The notes: generated by a model not told the origin, from the sequence alone. Positions 34,930 to 45,864 are shown, numbered from the stretch's first letter. The stretch is 64,000 nucleotides of DNA from Zygnema cylindricum (GCA_037447655.1 JBBHKE010003190.1:241424-305423), one strand, 5' to 3'. Program-made: numbers and translations.

Positions 34930-35436
34930 GCAAGGCAAAAGCAACGAACACTAAAAAAGGACATGACATCCAAAGAAGCAACAACCACCTAAGGAAAGAC
35001 CCAACAGAGTGCTTAAACCAAAATGACCTAACCAAACCCCAAAAAAAAATCTATGAAAAGCAGAAGTCCCCAAAGCTCGGGGGAGCACATTGAAGGAGTT
35101 ATGGAACACGCCGACGATCAATAACTGCAATAGGCGATCGAAGGAGGATAGGAGCTTGCACTTGTTATAAAGGAACAGATAAATGTTGGCAATAAAAAAA
35201 ATAAGGACTGAAGCAGGATGGGACCCGGGTCCCCAACGCTCAATCGAGGGATGACCACAAGCACGGAGAAACTCGTCCAAAGGCATTCCCAAACAACCAA
35301 ATATCTCGACTGACATCGAAATGTAATCATCCACAACATCTCGGTGGACATTTTTACGGTCCTTAGTTGCGTCAAGGGCACCTACTCCAACATGCTGAGC
35401 CACGAAAACTAATAGAGTCGCTACTTTTTTGGCCAA
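34930..35436 (-). pseudogene. decayed coding repeat of unknown family, copy 2
   Basis: A 161-residue frame is open on the minus strand, but only the first half (about 35436-35180) shows similarity to copy 1: VHRDVVDDYISMSVEIFGCLGMPLDEFL. The remainder is hydrophobic and rich in Phe/Leu and resembles translated low-complexity DNA. Copy 1 at 23930-24530 is broken and nothing suggests expression, so I treat this as a relic. The family is not recognised. Confidence 0.4.
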
Positions 35437-35689
35437 AAATCACAGTATATTTAACAACACTATTTAAGGTAGTGGATCAATCTGTCACATCCTTTGCACT
35501 AAACTAGTATTGTAACTTCTAATTTTGCATTAACACTAAAATATCCTAAATGCTAACGACGGTGGGTGGTGTACATGTTGATATACAGGTAGACATTGGC
35601 TAAGTCTGAATGATTTTTTCCATAGTAAAAACCGTTAGTGAACAAGATAAGTAAAGAGACAATTATTTCTAAGGGACCCCTCTCTTCGT

Positions 35690-35945
35690 CCTCCCTTCTC
35701 TCCATCTCTCCCCCATTCCCCTAGTTTACCACCCTCTCTTTTCCTTACTCCCACTCCCCCTCTCCCCCTCTCCAACTCTCACCCTCTCACTCTATCTCCC
35801 TCTCCCCCTCTCCAACCCACTCCCCCCACTCCCCCACTCTCCCACTCCCGCTCTTCCCCACCCCTCCTCCCTCTCTCTCTCTCCGCCCCCCCCCCCGTCT
35901 TTCTATATCTCTCTCTCTCACTCCCACCTCTCCCTCTTTCCCCTA
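35690..35945. repeat. polypyrimidine tract
   Basis: About 250 bases of CTCCC/TCTCCC/CTCTCT repeats with almost no purines, including a C10 run near 35886. It is the strand-inverted counterpart of the purine blocks at 21738 and 33661. No coding content. The flanking 35440-35690 and 35946-36162 show nothing further. Confidence 0.85.
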
Positions 35946-36164
35946 TTCCCCTAGCCTTTTTAAGGGTAATTTAGCGTTATGTTTTTCTCGTGAGTCCGTA
36001 TGTCGACCTTAACTTCTTTTGTTCTACTTGTTGTCCGTACTCCACTTACTCAAGTGTGGTTTTCAAACTGTACGTTTGGTTTTTATCTCTTTCTTTTCTA
36101 TCGCGTGAACTTTGCTTAATAGATTTGGCCTTTAGGTAGCCGCCCAGAGTATCGCTTTATACTA

Positions 36165-37487
36165 CACCTTGAATGGTTATTAGCGTTATGAACACTATAT
36201 CGGCGGCCCCAATATTTTAGGGGTTTACCTGAAATAGAATTAATAACACTAAATTTTTTCTTTATGTTAATTAAGGATCTGGTGAATTAGCGTTAATAAT
36301 TCTAATTTATGATTTTATTGAATAGTGTGGTGTAAGGACGTGTCACTCCGTACAAAATGGTACTTTATTAAGTAGAAAAGGACAAAATACGGATTAAAAT
36401 AATCGCGATTGCATGTAAAACTGCGCTCAGGATAAAAGGCAGTATGAGATTGTACCTATTTTAGTGTAAAGATATTGATCGCGTATTAATTAGACGGGAG
36501 AAAACCCAAACTAGAGTTATGAATAAGGGTTTGTCCCCATGTACTTGTAACTTAGCGAACTTACTTTGTATTTTGGCGCGGATCTGCCGGACCCGGCGCA
36601 TGTGACGATTGTATACGTCAACAATACCTGTGACGGCTGTTAACGTCTACAATATGTGGTCGCACGATATTTTTTGGAACTACTTGTGACGTCGCATGTC
36701 TTACCGTGACATTGTAGACGTAGCGCATTCCAACCTGTGCCGTTTCACGGTTGAAGACGTGGCGCTTTGCCTTTGCGACTCCTATCCGGTCGACGTGAAA
36801 TGGCATCTGAATTTGAAGACCCATGCAAAAAAGAAATCTGTACTGGACGAAAACAGACAAATCCAAACAAATTGTGTACTTTTCTTTGTCGTATTGGAAT
36901 GCAAACGGAAAAAAATAGCGAATTCTCTACTTTTATTTGTCCTTAGAAATCGTATGAAAATTTTCGAATATTTCGACATGTGCGAATATATGTTCCTATT
37001 TGTTTATAGAAAATCCCTAGTTTTAAAACACATCGCGCATGTGTTTTAAAGATATGGTTGAAGATGACGTTTTTTGTCGTCAAAGTGGGTCGAAAAACAC
37101 AAGACGACAAATTTTTTTACATCGTAAGTTCGAGGATGACGCAAATTGTACTCTACAAATTTGCTATTCCTTCGTACGGTTGGAACTTAGGCAGTACGGC
37201 GCTAAGTTTTACAGCAAAACGATAGAAAAAAACCCTTACTTATGCACATGGGGACATACCCTAAATCTGAGTAAAAAGACGCGACGGTGTACGGTTTGTC
37301 ATATTTTGTAATTTTATCTATTTTACTATGAAGATCTTGATGGCAGATCCATTGTACCTAAATCAGCGTTATAGCCCAATTAGAGTAAAAAAAAAAATCG
37401 AAATATTGAAAAATCCAATTTAACGTTAATAACGCTATTTAATTTTTAACAGTAATAATTTCTTACCGCTAGTAATGATTCAAGGTG
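36165..37487. mobile_element. TA-flanked MITE (CACCTTGAATCG subfamily) with nested Harbinger MITE
   Basis: The left end CACCTTGAATGGTTATTAG and right end CTAGTAATGATTCAAGGTG are inverted repeats bordered by TA. The outer parts match the element at 56439-57021 in the opposite orientation (shared GTACGGAGTGACACG region and the AAGATCTT segment). The interior is split by MITE b at 36527-37261. Without it the element is about 585 bases, close to the other copy. Confidence 0.8.
36527..37261. mobile_element. PIF/Harbinger-type MITE b (735 bp)
   Basis: Ends GGGTTTGTCCCCATGT and ACATGGGGACATACCC are inverted repeats flanked by TAA on both sides (36524-36526, 37262-37264). It interrupts the TA-flanked element. 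The interior has repeated GTGAC-N-TGTAGACGT motifs. Short ORFs inside resemble one at 62143-62433 only because the elements are related. Confidence 0.85.
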
Positions 37488-37489
37488 TA

Positions 37490-37740
37490 CTTTTCATATT
37501 TTTGGCAACGTTTCACATCGCTATCCACAATAATTAGCGCTTTGATACTTTGTACAGAAAGATCTCTTCTCTTAATGAAATCATCTCTCGATCACAAGAA
37601 TTCCTAAACTCTTTGATTCATTTTTGTATTTTGTCATGGCTTCGAACAATCCACCTCCTATACTCCTATCCTTGTGCTGTATGTTAAGATTTGTAGAATC
37701 GTGGGATAGAATGGACGATCCCGTTGAAGGGAATGATGAG
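37490..37740. other. possible SINE body
   Basis: No gene. On the minus strand this follows the tRNA-like head at 37741-37810 and could be the SINE body. No poly-A or T-rich tail is certain. Confidence 0.35.
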
Positions 37741-37810
37741 CCAACCAAGATTTCAACCTGGGACCTTTTAGTGTAATTGTGAATGCTCTTACTATTGCGC
37801 CACCAACCTT
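37741..37810 (-). mobile_element. tRNA-derived SINE head
   Basis: On the minus strand GGTGGCGCAATAGTAAGAGC (plus 37785-37804) is a near-consensus polymerase III box A. About 30 bases later GGTTGAAATCTTGG is a box B with two changes. The spacing is tRNA-like, but the ends do not pair as an acceptor stem. The arrangement is that of a plant tRNA-derived SINE rather than a tRNA gene. Confidence 0.55.
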
Positions 37811-39070
37811 GATATCGTGGCCGGTGAATACTTTTATAGGTATTTTGTGTGATCCGTATCGATGTACTTTCGTAAGTAACAAGTCCTGGCTCCTCCCTCT
37901 CCCTCTCCCTCTCCTCTCCAGCTTCCTTTCCCCGATTCTCGACTTCCTCGACTTCTCTGACTCCTGTTTCTTCCTGACCACTCCCTCTTTTCCCCCTCTT
38001 TCCTCTCCCTACGAGATAAGTTCCACCCATTTTTTTGTTTTTTTGTACTAGGATGATTTTTTTAATCGTATTCCCGCGGCTAGTCCAATCAGTGAGTTTT
38101 TGCTATAGTTTTTTCGTCAATTAATACCACTTTTCTCCGTGCACACTTATCCGATTTTTAATTGGATACTACCATTCGGGAAGTGGGAGTCGTGCCTTTC
38201 AATCACATCCGTCGGATGAATAATACGTCAAGTGTGCACGGGGAAAATATTTAGTGGCGGAACAAACATGATTAGTGATACACGGTGTAAACTGTGCATC
38301 ACGACTAGTATTAATGTTTTTTTCGCCACATAATGCACACATGTCCGACATTCGATGGGAGATCACCAATTGGACGGTGAGGATCTTGCATTTCCACAGC
38401 AACTGTCGCATTACATATCTGACAAGTGTCACGCAAAAAAAATGTTTTTAATGACGAAGAAAACATTAAAGGCATGTGCCTATATGCGAAGAAACAACAT
38501 GGGTATCTGGCCCATGTTTTAAAGTGCTTTTTTATGTCGTTTTCTTCCAAAATTCAGTCCCCAAACTGAAAATCTTTTGCGGTACAAAAAAATTGTTTTT
38601 ACCTCACTAAAATGAACGGCATCTTGACACTTTGAATGTACTTTACGTTTGTCTACTTATGTACTCATTTTGGCGTTTCCCTCTTTTCGACCCCTAAACA
38701 CGCGAATCGAACTCATAAAAAAACTTTATCAAAAATCACTTCGCGAGGTGATTATAATTAAACTATCAATCGAACAACGAATGGAAAGCTTCCACGCACG
38801 TGCTACATGAGTGGAAATATTTTAGCACGAGGGAAAGTACTCGCTATTTATTTACTTGCCCGTCACTCGCATGTACAAAGAAAAAAATGCAATGGTCTCA
38901 GACCTCCACTTTCATTCACGGGTCCTTGCAGAAGTTTACCACTTCTGTAAACTTCTGTTTTACAGTCGTTGCCTCTCCCTCTCCCTCTCCCTCTCACACT
39001 ATCGGTTCATCTCACACATTTGGAATGAAAAACAACAATATTGGTTTGAAATGGAAAAGATTTGAAAAAT
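37811..39070. other. intergenic, microsatellite-bearing
   Basis: No gene supported. CTCCCT-type microsatellites lie at about 37890-37915 and 38972-38996. 38278-38290 (ATACACGGTGTA) resembles a TA-MITE end without a partner. Confidence 0.45.
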
Positions 39071-39082
39071 TATTCTTTTGAC

Positions 39083-39275
39083 TACCTTTGGGCATATTTT
39101 GATGGCAAGTGGAGTGAGAAAAGTCCAAAAAACGATATCAAGTAACCATGGCTAAAAGTTTTAAATCAGTGACATCGACGTTGTCACAAGTGAGCATGAC
39201 GTCACAATGTCACAAAAATCTAAACGTCTACAACCGTTGTTGTTTTTGTCGACGTCACCAATTGTCGGACGATTC
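39083..39275. repeat. inverted copy of a TGTAGACGTC-motif repeat
   Basis: This arm (TTTGGGCATATTTTGATGGC onward) is an imperfect reverse complement of 39420-39610, which lies inside MITE c. Its sequence resumes after the MITE (from 40208), so MITE c inserted into it. A third related copy lies at 46895-47115. It is rich in GTCTACAA and GACGTC motifs. Confidence 0.65.
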
Positions 39276-39278
39276 TTA

Positions 39279-40207
39279 GGGCACTTTCCCATGTAACCGA
39301 AACTTAATCTTGTTACTTTGTTTTTTAGGGAAGATTTTTCGATAAAAGCATTCCGATGTAAAGAAATGAAATCGTTACTTTAGATTGTAACGTATGTAGA
39401 CGTGGGTGTAATTTGTGACTATTGTAGACGACTACAAAACTCGCGACAATTGATGACGTTTACGAAATAGCAACGGTTGTAGATGTCTAGTTACTTGTGA
39501 CATTGTAGATGTTTAAGGTTTATGACAGTTTGACATCACGCTCAATGATGACATCGTCAATGCACAAACTCTAAAACTTTCCGCCATGGTTTCCCGATTT
39601 TGTTTTTTAGTCTTTTCTCACTCTACTTGCCATCAAAATACGCCCAAAGAAAATCAAAGAAATCGTTTTTAGAGATCTTTCATTTGATACCATTATTGAC
39701 GTTTTTCGTTGCAAGAATTGTGAGATAGACGCGGTAATGGGAAAGGGAGAGAGAGTGGAGATTTCACGGACTTCGTTTTTGTGAAATTATGTCCGTTGGT
39801 AGAGACCCTTCCACGACCCCTATACGGAAAAAAACGCACGGAAAATGTCACACATATGATGGAAACGTGCACTTGGTTATTTTTTTTGGTACTTCGTGCA
39901 AAAAAATTGGCAAAAACTTCTGACGTGTACGGCAACATCTGCTTATTCGCTCACATCGTGGAACTTTAGTTAAAATCACCTCGCGAGGTGATTTGAGTAG
40001 AAGATTGAACATGAGTTAGAGGGACGCAAAAGTGGGTCGAAATGCGTTAAATGACAAACTCCTGCACATTTAAAATTTCAAAGTGACGCAAATTGTACTG
40101 TGGTGATTTCATTTTTTTGGTACGGCTGCGGATTTTCTCATTGCGGGCTAAGTTTTAGAGGAAAATGACAAAAGAAAACCCTAACTTTATCACATGGGAA
40201 AGTGCCC
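39279..40207. mobile_element. PIF/Harbinger-type MITE c (929 bp)
   Basis: Ends GGGCACTTTCCCATG and CATGGGAAAGTGCCC are perfect inverted repeats flanked by TTA on both sides (39276-39278, 40208-40210). The first 60 bases match MITE a. The right half shares GTACGGCTGCGGATTTTCTC with MITE a. No transposase ORF. Confidence 0.88.
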
Positions 40208-40385
40208 TTAGTCGTCTTCAATCGTACCCACATCAACAACCGTCACATTCAAAGTTCCGATTTCATTTTCGCACGTTGGAATGTTGTGAAATGTAGTAAA
40301 GAGAATCTTCACTAAATATGAATTATTTCTTTAAAGTACCGGTTACATGGGTACAAGCCATAAGACATCAGGGATACAAGGTGTA

Positions 40386-40484
40386 CACGCGTGAATTCTC
40401 GTGGTTATTCCAATCGTAACAGTACACTACTATACAGTTACACTCAAAATTACTCAAAAAGTACAGTAATAACGATTTGCGGTG
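40386..40484. mobile_element. probable short TA-flanked MITE
   Basis: CACGCGTGAATTCTCG at the left and AATAACGATTTGCGGTG at the right are imperfect inverted repeats of the CACCGCGAATCG type with TA on both flanks. Only about 99 bases. The left end is diverged, so this is less certain than the others. Confidence 0.45.
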
Positions 40485-40612
40485 TAGATTTCACAAGTCC
40501 TTATTTCCGTGTCATAACGTTTTTTAATACGCGTTTTTTATGACCGACGGTTGGCCCAATGAGCTTCAACCTTGGACAAGAAGCTTACGGTGTGTGCTCA
40601 TGTAACAGATGT

Positions 40613-40671
40613 TGTCCATAGCTTATTTCAGCCATGGATTACTCACGGAAACACCCACAGACTACCTCAGG
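40613..40671. repeat. 59-bp fragment duplicated at 45841-45899
   Basis: The segment starting TGTTGTCCATAGC and ending ACTACCTCA is identical to the start-of-gag region of copia D (minus strand, including its ATG). Neither flank is shared. It borders gypsy C on the left and copia D on the right. Confidence 0.85.
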
Positions 40672-41525
40672 GCATCTTTGGGGTGCGAAAAATCATTTAT
40701 TTGGGTCATGAGCTGACTCCCGGAACAGTGGGTCCCCACATGGTTAAGGTGGCAGCCTTAGACACTCTCCCACCTCCGTAGGACATTTCAGCTCTTCGTA
40801 CTTTCCTAGACCTTGCCAACTATTACCGGCGGTTTATTCCTGAATTCAGTAGCCACGCTCAGCCATTAAACCAATTGTTGCGAAAGAACCAAGAGTGGCA
40901 CTGCAAAGAAGAACAACAGATAGCGTTCCAATTCCTGAAGGATTCCCTCAAACAGCATCCGGTCCTCCGGGTGCCCGATCACCAGCGACCTTTTCTCCTT
41001 TACACAGATTGGAGCAGGTTCGGATTGGGAGCAATTTTGGGTCAATTGGACATTGCTGGGGCTGAGTATGTAGTGGCCTACGCAAGCCGGAGTAATAACA
41101 GAGCCGAGGGGAATTACAGCATTTACCATGGGGAATTACTTGCCGCGTTGTGGGCCATCCAGCACTTCAGGCCTTACCTCTATAGAGTACACTTCACCCT
41201 TATTACGGATCACCAGCCCCTTAAATGGATCATGGAGAACAGTAAGTTGACTGGAAAATTAGCCAGATGGGTTCTCATCTTGCAGGAATATGATTTCAGC
41301 ATCATCCATAAAGCTGGGGAGATTCATGGGAATGCCGACGGACTAAACAGGAATCCGGACCCGTCCACCAAAAACTCTACCGCGGCGCGTCACGATGAGG
41401 ACCTTGAGCTCAGCCTAAGACTTATCCGGGCTTCTTCTGATTTTATTTGGCTTCCTCGGGATGAAGGAGAACTATCAACTTTTGCTGCAGATATTGAAGG
41501 GCAGGCCCCCATTGGAGCCGGCTGA
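40672..41525 (+). pseudogene. gypsy C RT tail and RNase H
   Basis: The RT finger and palm are missing. The frame starts near the end of the domain (IIYLGHELTPGTVGP), passes an in-frame TAG at 40779-40781 and continues DISALRTFLDLANYYRRFIPEFS. RNase H follows with LYTDWSRFGLGAILGQ, GELLAALWAIQHF, ITDHQPLKWIM and HGNADGLNRNP. The catalytic D-E-D-D pattern is visible. TGA ends the frame at 41523-41525. The 5' part of the element is absent, replaced by the 59-bp copia fragment at 40613-40671. Confidence 0.88.
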
Positions 41526-42990
41526 AAGGATATATGGAATGACACCGATTCCCTCCAGTCTATCCAGAAGGGTTCTCCTCTACCCCACCTTGCTGGAAGT
41601 AAATTATCGCGTGTTCAGAACTGAATGGCGGCTTATGAATGGGACCGAGGCATTCTTCTCCGGAAATGGGCCGATGGAACAAGGAAATTGGTTCCTCCTC
41701 CGACAGATCGGGAAACGCTCATTGTTCGGCTTCACCAGCAATGCGGGCACTTCGGACAGAAACAGACTACCTCTCTGGTCACAGGGTCGTATTGGTGGCA
41801 TGGGTTGTGGACCCAGGTCAACCGTGTGGTGCAAACGTGCCCTTACTGTGACCGGGTGAAAGCTGCTTTTGACAAAAAGGGTGGGACTGAACTTCACTCC
41901 CTCCCCATTCGGGGGATGTTTTACAGATGGTCACTGGATCTAGTGGGACCACTTCCCACTAGCCGAAGGGGGAACCGTTTTGTTCTAGTCATGATTGAAC
42001 ACATCTCTAAATGGATTGAATTGGTGGTTTCTTCCGCGAAAGGAGTCCAAAGCGATCGCAGATGCATTTTTGCAGAGAGTTTTGTCTCAATTTGGAGCAC
42101 CGACCGAAGTTCTGACGGATCAGGGGTCTGAGTTTGCCAGAGAATTTTCTAACCTTCTGGAGAAATGCCTCATTGACCGCAGGTTGACCAGCCGAGACCA
42201 CCCCCAAGCCGACGGATTGGCCGAGAGGTGCGTACACACAGTGAAGCGGTCACTATGGAAATATGCAGTGGAAGAGGATTTCGGGGAGTGGGAAACACGG
42301 GTGCCTTGGATTGCCATGGGGTACAGGTTTAGCAGGCATTCATCTCTCCACTCCTATAGCCCTTACTTCATTCTTTTCGGCAGACATCCCATCCTACCCG
42401 GGGCAGCACCGGCTCAGGCGGTTGTGCTTCCGTAGATGAACAACCGCGGGACTGTCGAAAAACTAATTGCCGACAGGGCTAAGGTCTTTCAGCGGGAAAT
42501 ACCTCTGGCCATGGGCAACTTACAGGCTGCTCAGCACAGGGATCAACTTCGGTATTCCCAACGCCGGAGCAGCAATTATGTCCCCCGGCAACGGCGATTT
42601 GTGCCCGGGGATTTTGTGTATCGCATGCAACAAAAGAAGGACACTCTGTACATTTCGGCCGGACGAGTGATTTTGAAAGTTGTGGAGGTGTCAAACAAAG
42701 GGGTTCTTACCTTGGAAGGGAAGGATGGACGCAAAATTAAAGAAAATCAAATCAATGTGGCCCCTTGCCATCTGCGAGGGTTAGAGGATGAACCCACTTT
42801 CCACCTTACTTACTTTGCAGACCCGCCGTCATGTTCCTCTGCCTGCCATGTGTCCGCCGTACCTGACCTCTTGTTGGTGTGTGAACGCTGTCACCAGGTT
42901 TGGCATGACGGCTACCTACCTCTGAATAGGGAGCCCCGCTCTCAACCCGCAAATCCGTGGTTCTGTGGGGACTGCGAGTTTGGCGGCTAA
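41526..42990 (+). pseudogene. gypsy C integrase with C-terminal PHD-like finger
   Basis: The integrase zinc domain (RLHQQCGHFG ... CPYCDRVK) and first catalytic Asp (WSLDLVGPL) are in the 41625-42131 frame. A frameshift near 42045 moves the remainder to another frame with VLTDQGSEFA and the Glu in GLAERCVHTVK. An in-frame TAG at 42433-42435 separates the core from a 184-residue C-terminal part with the GPY/F-like module (FVPGDFVYRMQQKKD ... VAPCHLRGL). That part ends with a Cys-rich finger at 42832-42975. D-D-E residues are all present, but the frame is broken twice. Confidence 0.85.
42832..42975 (+). other. PHD-finger-like motif at the end of gypsy C pol
   Basis: Residues 133-180 of the last open segment show C-X3-C-X11-C-X2-C-X4-H-X2-Y-X16-C-X2-C with a Trp two residues before the final Cys pair (WFCGDC). 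This is the C4HC3 PHD layout with one Cys replaced by Tyr (TAC at 42913-42915, one base from TGC). PHD fingers read histone H3 tails. In an integrase C-terminus it could take the targeting place that a chromodomain has in chromoviruses. Confidence 0.6.
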
Positions 42991-43012
42991 CCTGTCTAAC
43001 CCTCTTAATCAT

Positions 43013-44414
43013 GCAGGACTAAGAGGGGGGGGGGGATCTGGGGGGGGTACCGGGTACTTTTTCCTTTCCACTCCATTCTTCATCATTATCTATGCATATC
43101 CCTGGGGGGGGAGTTAGGAACACAGATGGGCATGGTCACAGATACGGGGAAGCATCAGTGGGTGGAGTGGATTGCAGGTTTTTCATGCACACCTCCTTGG
43201 ACATCTTACCTGAACATTCCGGTTCTCAGGCACGCTCGACAGCTGTCAAGCTTGTGTGCATTTTCGACATTTCAGCGGCTTCATCCTACCTTGTACGGAC
43301 TCTCGCGTACGGAGAAGGGGGGGGACAGCCAGCCGAATCAGATCTTTGTATTTTTACCATGGAGCACAACGCATTTTAGTTCACCTTAAACAGAGGTCGG
43401 ACTGCGAAGCTAGTCCGGTGCAAAGGTGGCGACTCCATTACATGGCATCCGTTCTGTGTAATCTCTAGCGGAGGGTAACATTGTGGAACTGCACGCAGCC
43501 TTTAAGATTGTCCCGTAGATCTTGCTGTTAGCTGTCAGTGGGATGTTAGTTCAGGCCCTACAAATGGGTAAAGCATTTATGACGTTGGGTCAAACTTAGG
43601 CGGTTTCACGTCGAGTCAGAACTTTGTTGCCTTTTTTGTGTATTATAGGAGGACCTTCGGCCGCTAATCCAGCCGAAACCAGTCGTCTATATTTTAGCCC
43701 TGAGTGTAGTACAGACTGTCCTATCTTGTGTCCGTACAATAACAATTGGTGGCCGCTGATTGGCCTGCCACATTGCTTTGACTTTGGCACTTGCAGTAGG
43801 ACAAACTCTGATTGTATAAGGCACTTGGGGCCGAAGAAGACAGGGCTTTTTCAGTAGTGTCTCTTGAGAAAACCCCCAGAGAATTAAATCAACCTTTTTG
43901 TTGGAGAATTGTTGCATTGTGTCGTTGACTCTATTGCCATCTTTGTTTTGGATTGTCTTTTGTGGAGACCGTAGCTCGGGTGGGTGGTTGGCACTATTCT
44001 CTCTTTGGGCGGTTTAGACTTTCGCTGTTTGAAACTTAGAAGAGTCTCGTCGGATCCGTACGGCGGAACCGAGGGGTGAGGGAGACTCATACCTGTCTTC
44101 GGGGCCATTGGGAGAGATTCCTTCTTCTGGGTTTGGTCATCTTGCACTCCAGGGTATGTTTGTTTGCATCACCATTATTGTTTACCTATATCTTATTCCA
44201 TTCTCTGGGGTAAGGTGATATTGTTAAACCTGAAAGAGCCGATTTTTATTGTTTCTATATTTCTGCGTGGGAGTCATTTGCGTACTCTTGTGGTCATCGT
44301 GAGGTTTTTGTCCGGAGTCCTTGTAGGCCGGATCAAACGACTATCCTTCCTTTCTATTCTTTGTAGAGTGGGCAGAGGAGTAGCATTTATTCTGCTTCCG
44401 GTGGAAAAAGCACT
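43013..44414 (+). repeat. probable 3' LTR region of gypsy C
   Basis: A purine tract (43019-43035, AAGAGGGGGGGGGGG) follows the pol end, as a polypurine tract should. It is succeeded by ATCTGGGGGGGGTACCGGG. The same start recurs at 44415, so 43036-44414 could be one complete 1.4-kb LTR followed by the start of a second. Clean TG/CA ends were not established. Short frames in it are not conserved. Confidence 0.5.
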
Positions 44415-44615
44415 GATCTGGGGGGGGTACCGGGTACTTTCTCCTTTCCACTCCATTCTTCATCATTATCTATGTATATCCCTGGGAGGGGAGTAAGGAA
44501 CACAGATGGGCATGGTCACAGATCCGGGGAAGCATCAGTGGGTGGAGTGGATTGCAGGTTTTTCATGCACACCTCCTTGGACATCTTACCTGAACATTCC
44601 GGTTCTCAGGCACGC
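44415..44615 (+). repeat. 200-bp direct repeat of 43036-43236
   Basis: About 200 bases starting ATCTGGGGGGGGTACCGGG are repeated with only a handful of differences. The similarity ends abruptly at CACGCTCGACA, where copia D sequence begins. It is read as a truncated second LTR start or a tandem duplication. Confidence 0.8.
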
Positions 44616-44617
44616 TC

Positions 44618-45864
44618 GACACAGATTTGTCATCTGATAAGGTCACAGAAATCGTGTCCTTCTCTTTTTCGTCCTTCACCACACTATCTTCGGTGACATA
44701 ACTCCTTCCACCAGTTTCCACATTATACACCTCATTCCTAATTCCAGTTTTCTTCATATCTTCGCCCTGTCCTTCTAGATAAATTGGGTTTAGTTTATTA
44801 GTCTTTATCTTTAAGTATTTGTCGGCTTCCACTTCCAAGTGACCTTCACTTCCTCTAATTTTTCTTACTTCAAACAACTCTTCCTCCTGTAACTCTTTGT
44901 TACTCACCAATCTAACGTATGAAAAAGGGACAGGCACCAAATCCTTTTCTGTCACCTCCTCCTTTACTCCATTCCAAACACCACAGAAGGTCGGTAAATA
45001 CATAAATTCGTCAACACACGGTGTATACCTTTTGTCATTTGTCGAGTCTTGTCTCTCACTCATGAAAGTACTGGATTCCTTTCTTGTTGGGGTTCGAACT
45101 AGGGTGTTGTCCCATCCATCTCTAAACTTCCCTGTAACACATGCACTTTTATATGATGGACATACCCTGAAGGTATGTCCTAAATCATTACAATAAAAAC
45201 AATTCTTTGGCCGATCTCCAAACTCACTATTACCTTTAACTTTCTGAAACTGAGACTTGGATTCCTTTATATTCCTTTCACTTGATAAGACCTTTCTATT
45301 AGCCTCTTCATCTACAATAACTCGTCTAGCTACAGTTACGCTCCAATCATTTTTATCAATTAAAGTCAATCGATCTAGTGCACTCTTATATTCTTTGGGT
45401 AGACTTCTCATTAACAAGATAGCTTGTTGAGCATCTGTAAAGTTTCCCCCCGCCAAATCATTTTCTGCAAATAATACTTGTAAGTCAATACTGTGTTTCT
45501 CCATACTACCTCCTACATACTTGTGTTCAACTATTTTGGTAACATTACTAAGCCAATGATATAAAGACGTCTTTGCATACATACATTCTAAGCTCTTCCA
45601 TAATTCAGCTGCCTTTTTAAAACTTAGGTATGACATTACCAAATCCTCAGTCAAGGAGTTCTTGATAACTCTTAGACACTCATGATTTTTCCTCTTCCAT
45701 TCATTTGATGTTTCGGCCAAGGTACCATCCACCACATCCATTAGCTCCATCATCTCGAAGTAGCTCTCGAGCGCACACTTCCAGTAGTGATATTTTGATC
45801 CATCAAATATAGGTAGCCATGGGTGTGGGCCCATAACCTGTTGTCCATAGCTTATTTCAGCCAT
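44618..45864 (-). pseudogene. copia D gag, 3'-truncated and chimeric
   Basis: The minus-strand frame (MAEISYGQQVMGPHPW start at 45864) gives about 414 residues of copia gag. They include the N-terminal W-F-DG-Y-W region, a UBN2-type capsid region (CLRVIKNSLTEDLV ... LMRSLPKEYKSALDRL) and an intact zinc knuckle CFYCNDLGHTFRVC (residues 222-235). The frame is undamaged but runs into the unrelated 200-bp repeat at about 44617. There it gains a foreign tail and stops at 44563. Protease and pol are missing. It is a different subfamily from copia A. Confidence 0.85.

Noticed and set aside
34951-35436. 161-residue frame as an intact membrane protein gene
   Set aside because: Only its first half is conserved with the broken copy at 24 kb; the hydrophobic remainder looks compositional.
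36696-37049. 117-residue frame similar to one at 62143-62433
   Set aside because: Similarity is explained by both lying in related Harbinger-type MITEs; no transposase motif and frames are not conserved.
43013-44500. Multiple overlapping 60-110-residue frames on both strands
   Set aside because: They lie in the probable LTR/repeat region of gypsy C and include frames duplicated with the 200-bp repeat.
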